A stretch of DNA of 7,242 bases. It comes from Lachnospiraceae bacterium. GTDB taxonomy: Bacteria > Bacillota > Clostridia > Lachnospirales > Lachnospiraceae. Under the pieces are notes generated by a model that saw nothing but the letters and a program-made list of their open reading frames with translations, had not been told where the DNA came from and made no database searches. Shown in pieces: positions 6,760-7,242 of this stretch. The position numbers were made by a program, and so were the translations under genes. Position 1 is the first letter of the stretch. Every line of letters starts with the position of its first letter. The stretch covers positions 1-7,242 of the forward strand of contig JAFSBP010000064.1 of assembly GCA_017437205.1 (NCBI GenBank). Direction: 5' to 3'.

Positions 6760-7242
6760 ATGAGGAGACAAACATACGTGAAAGCTGTGGCGATGGGGGC
6801 CATCGCGGTGATGCTCATGCTTGTGATGACCGCCTGTGTTGAGCAGGGGGTGTACGATGAGGTGACATTGAAAAAAAAGACTTGGTCAGAGAAGAGCGCA
6901 TCCTATGTCGATGAGGATGGCTGGGCATATCGCTGTCACTCTCAATATGCGTTCAGTGGAGAAGACATGGAAAATGTTCCGTCGATTGTCGTTATGATTG
7001 CAAATTTGCGTTATCTGAAGGGGGATCCGGAATTTTTGTTGAAGGGCGACGAGAGTCCGGCTGCTGCTGCAGATATGAGAAAACTCGCGCAATTCCTCGG
7101 GTACGGCAGCGGGTCGGAGCACAAAACGGTCCAGGAGATTTTGGCGCAGGACTGGGAAGCACTGGAATTCGAAACCGTCAACAAGGAGATTATTTATGAT
7201 TTGATTCATCAGGTGGTCAGTCAGGAGGTTCGTCCGCGCGGT
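6760..7242 (+). CDS. Probable membrane lipoprotein of unknown function, 3' end cut by window edge
   Basis: The frame is open from ATG 6760 to the last base: 161 codons and no stop, so the gene continues beyond the window. The start has an ideal AGGAGG site. Residues 1-8 are polar and basic (Arg2, Arg3, Lys8), followed by a hydrophobic stretch at about 9-24 and Met-Thr-Ala-Cys ending at Cys26. This is a type II (lipoprotein) signal peptide with an acceptable but not ideal lipobox, having Met rather than Leu at -3. The mature part is soluble and charged, with a Lys-rich stretch (LKKKTW, 37-42), a WAYRCH segment (55-60) and a helical-looking acidic part (about 101-155). I do not recognise a family. 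It lies 17 bp after the second permease without a terminator, so it is probably co-transcribed and would sit on the outer face of the membrane near the large permease domains. A role as accessory, immunity or substrate-capturing protein is inference only. Confidence 0.82.
   Translation, partial: MRRQTYVKAVAMGAIAVMLMLVMTACVEQGVYDEVTLKKKTWSEKSASYVDEDGWAYRCHSQYAFSGEDMENVPSIVVMIANLRYLKGDPEFLLKGDESPAAAADMRKLAQFLGYGSGSEHKTVQEILAQDWEALEFETVNKEIIYDLIHQVVSQEVRPRG

Noticed and set aside
6755..6763. ATG at 6755 as start of the last gene
   Set aside because: It reads Met-Glu-stop. ATG 6760, in another frame, has the ideal AGGAGG spacing and leads into a lipoprotein signal peptide.
1..7242. CRISPR array, tRNA, rRNA or transposase gene
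   Set aside because: I saw no regularly spaced repeat-spacer units, no cloverleaf or rRNA-like conserved stretch, and no transposase motifs on either strand.

Overview
The window looks like part of a chromosome from a Gram-positive Firmicute, most likely a gut-type clostridium (Oscillospiraceae or Lachnospiraceae-like). This is inferred from the strong G-rich Shine-Dalgarno sequences (AAAGGGGG, AAGGGGG, AGGAGG), a base composition near 50% GC by eye, and a compact ABC/FtsX-permease/lipoprotein operon of a kind common in those genomes. Species cannot be assigned from the sequence alone.

Layout: Bases 1-179 form one long, imperfect palindrome with perfect 14-bp terminal inverted repeats. It is best read as a small non-coding palindromic (MITE-like) repeat. 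Bases 180-253 hold nothing I can name. Bases 254-308 form a compact regulatory region: a perfect 7-bp inverted repeat, three GTCAC direct repeats at exact 11-bp spacing, and an extended -10 box (TG-A-TATACT) with almost no -35. This is the classic geometry of a promoter activated by an OmpR/PhoB-family response regulator. A leader with a two-segment stem (321-374) precedes the first gene.

All genes are on the + strand and appear to form one operon: an ABC ATPase of the MacB/LolD/BceA type (400-1080), a 931-residue FtsX-family permease overlapping it by ATGA (1077-3872), a paralogous 952-residue FtsX permease 11 bp later (3884-6742), and a probable lipoprotein 17 bp later (6760 to the window edge, incomplete). 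The ATPase should energise one or both permeases. Each permease has two FtsX halves and two large extracytoplasmic domains, so each could be a complete membrane unit by itself. Systems of this class (MacB, Bce-type modules, LolCDE) act on substrates at or outside the membrane, such as antimicrobial peptides and lipoproteins, rather than importing nutrients. The Bce-like operator points to envelope stress or peptide-antibiotic defence, but the substrate is unknown and no sensor kinase or regulator gene is in the window.

The most notable points are the phased operator array; a 56-bp perfectly identical DNA tract at the 5' ends of the two otherwise diverged permease genes (a likely gene-conversion scar or constrained sequence); one ATPase serving two complete double-FtsX permeases; and an unrecognised lipoprotein at the 3' edge.
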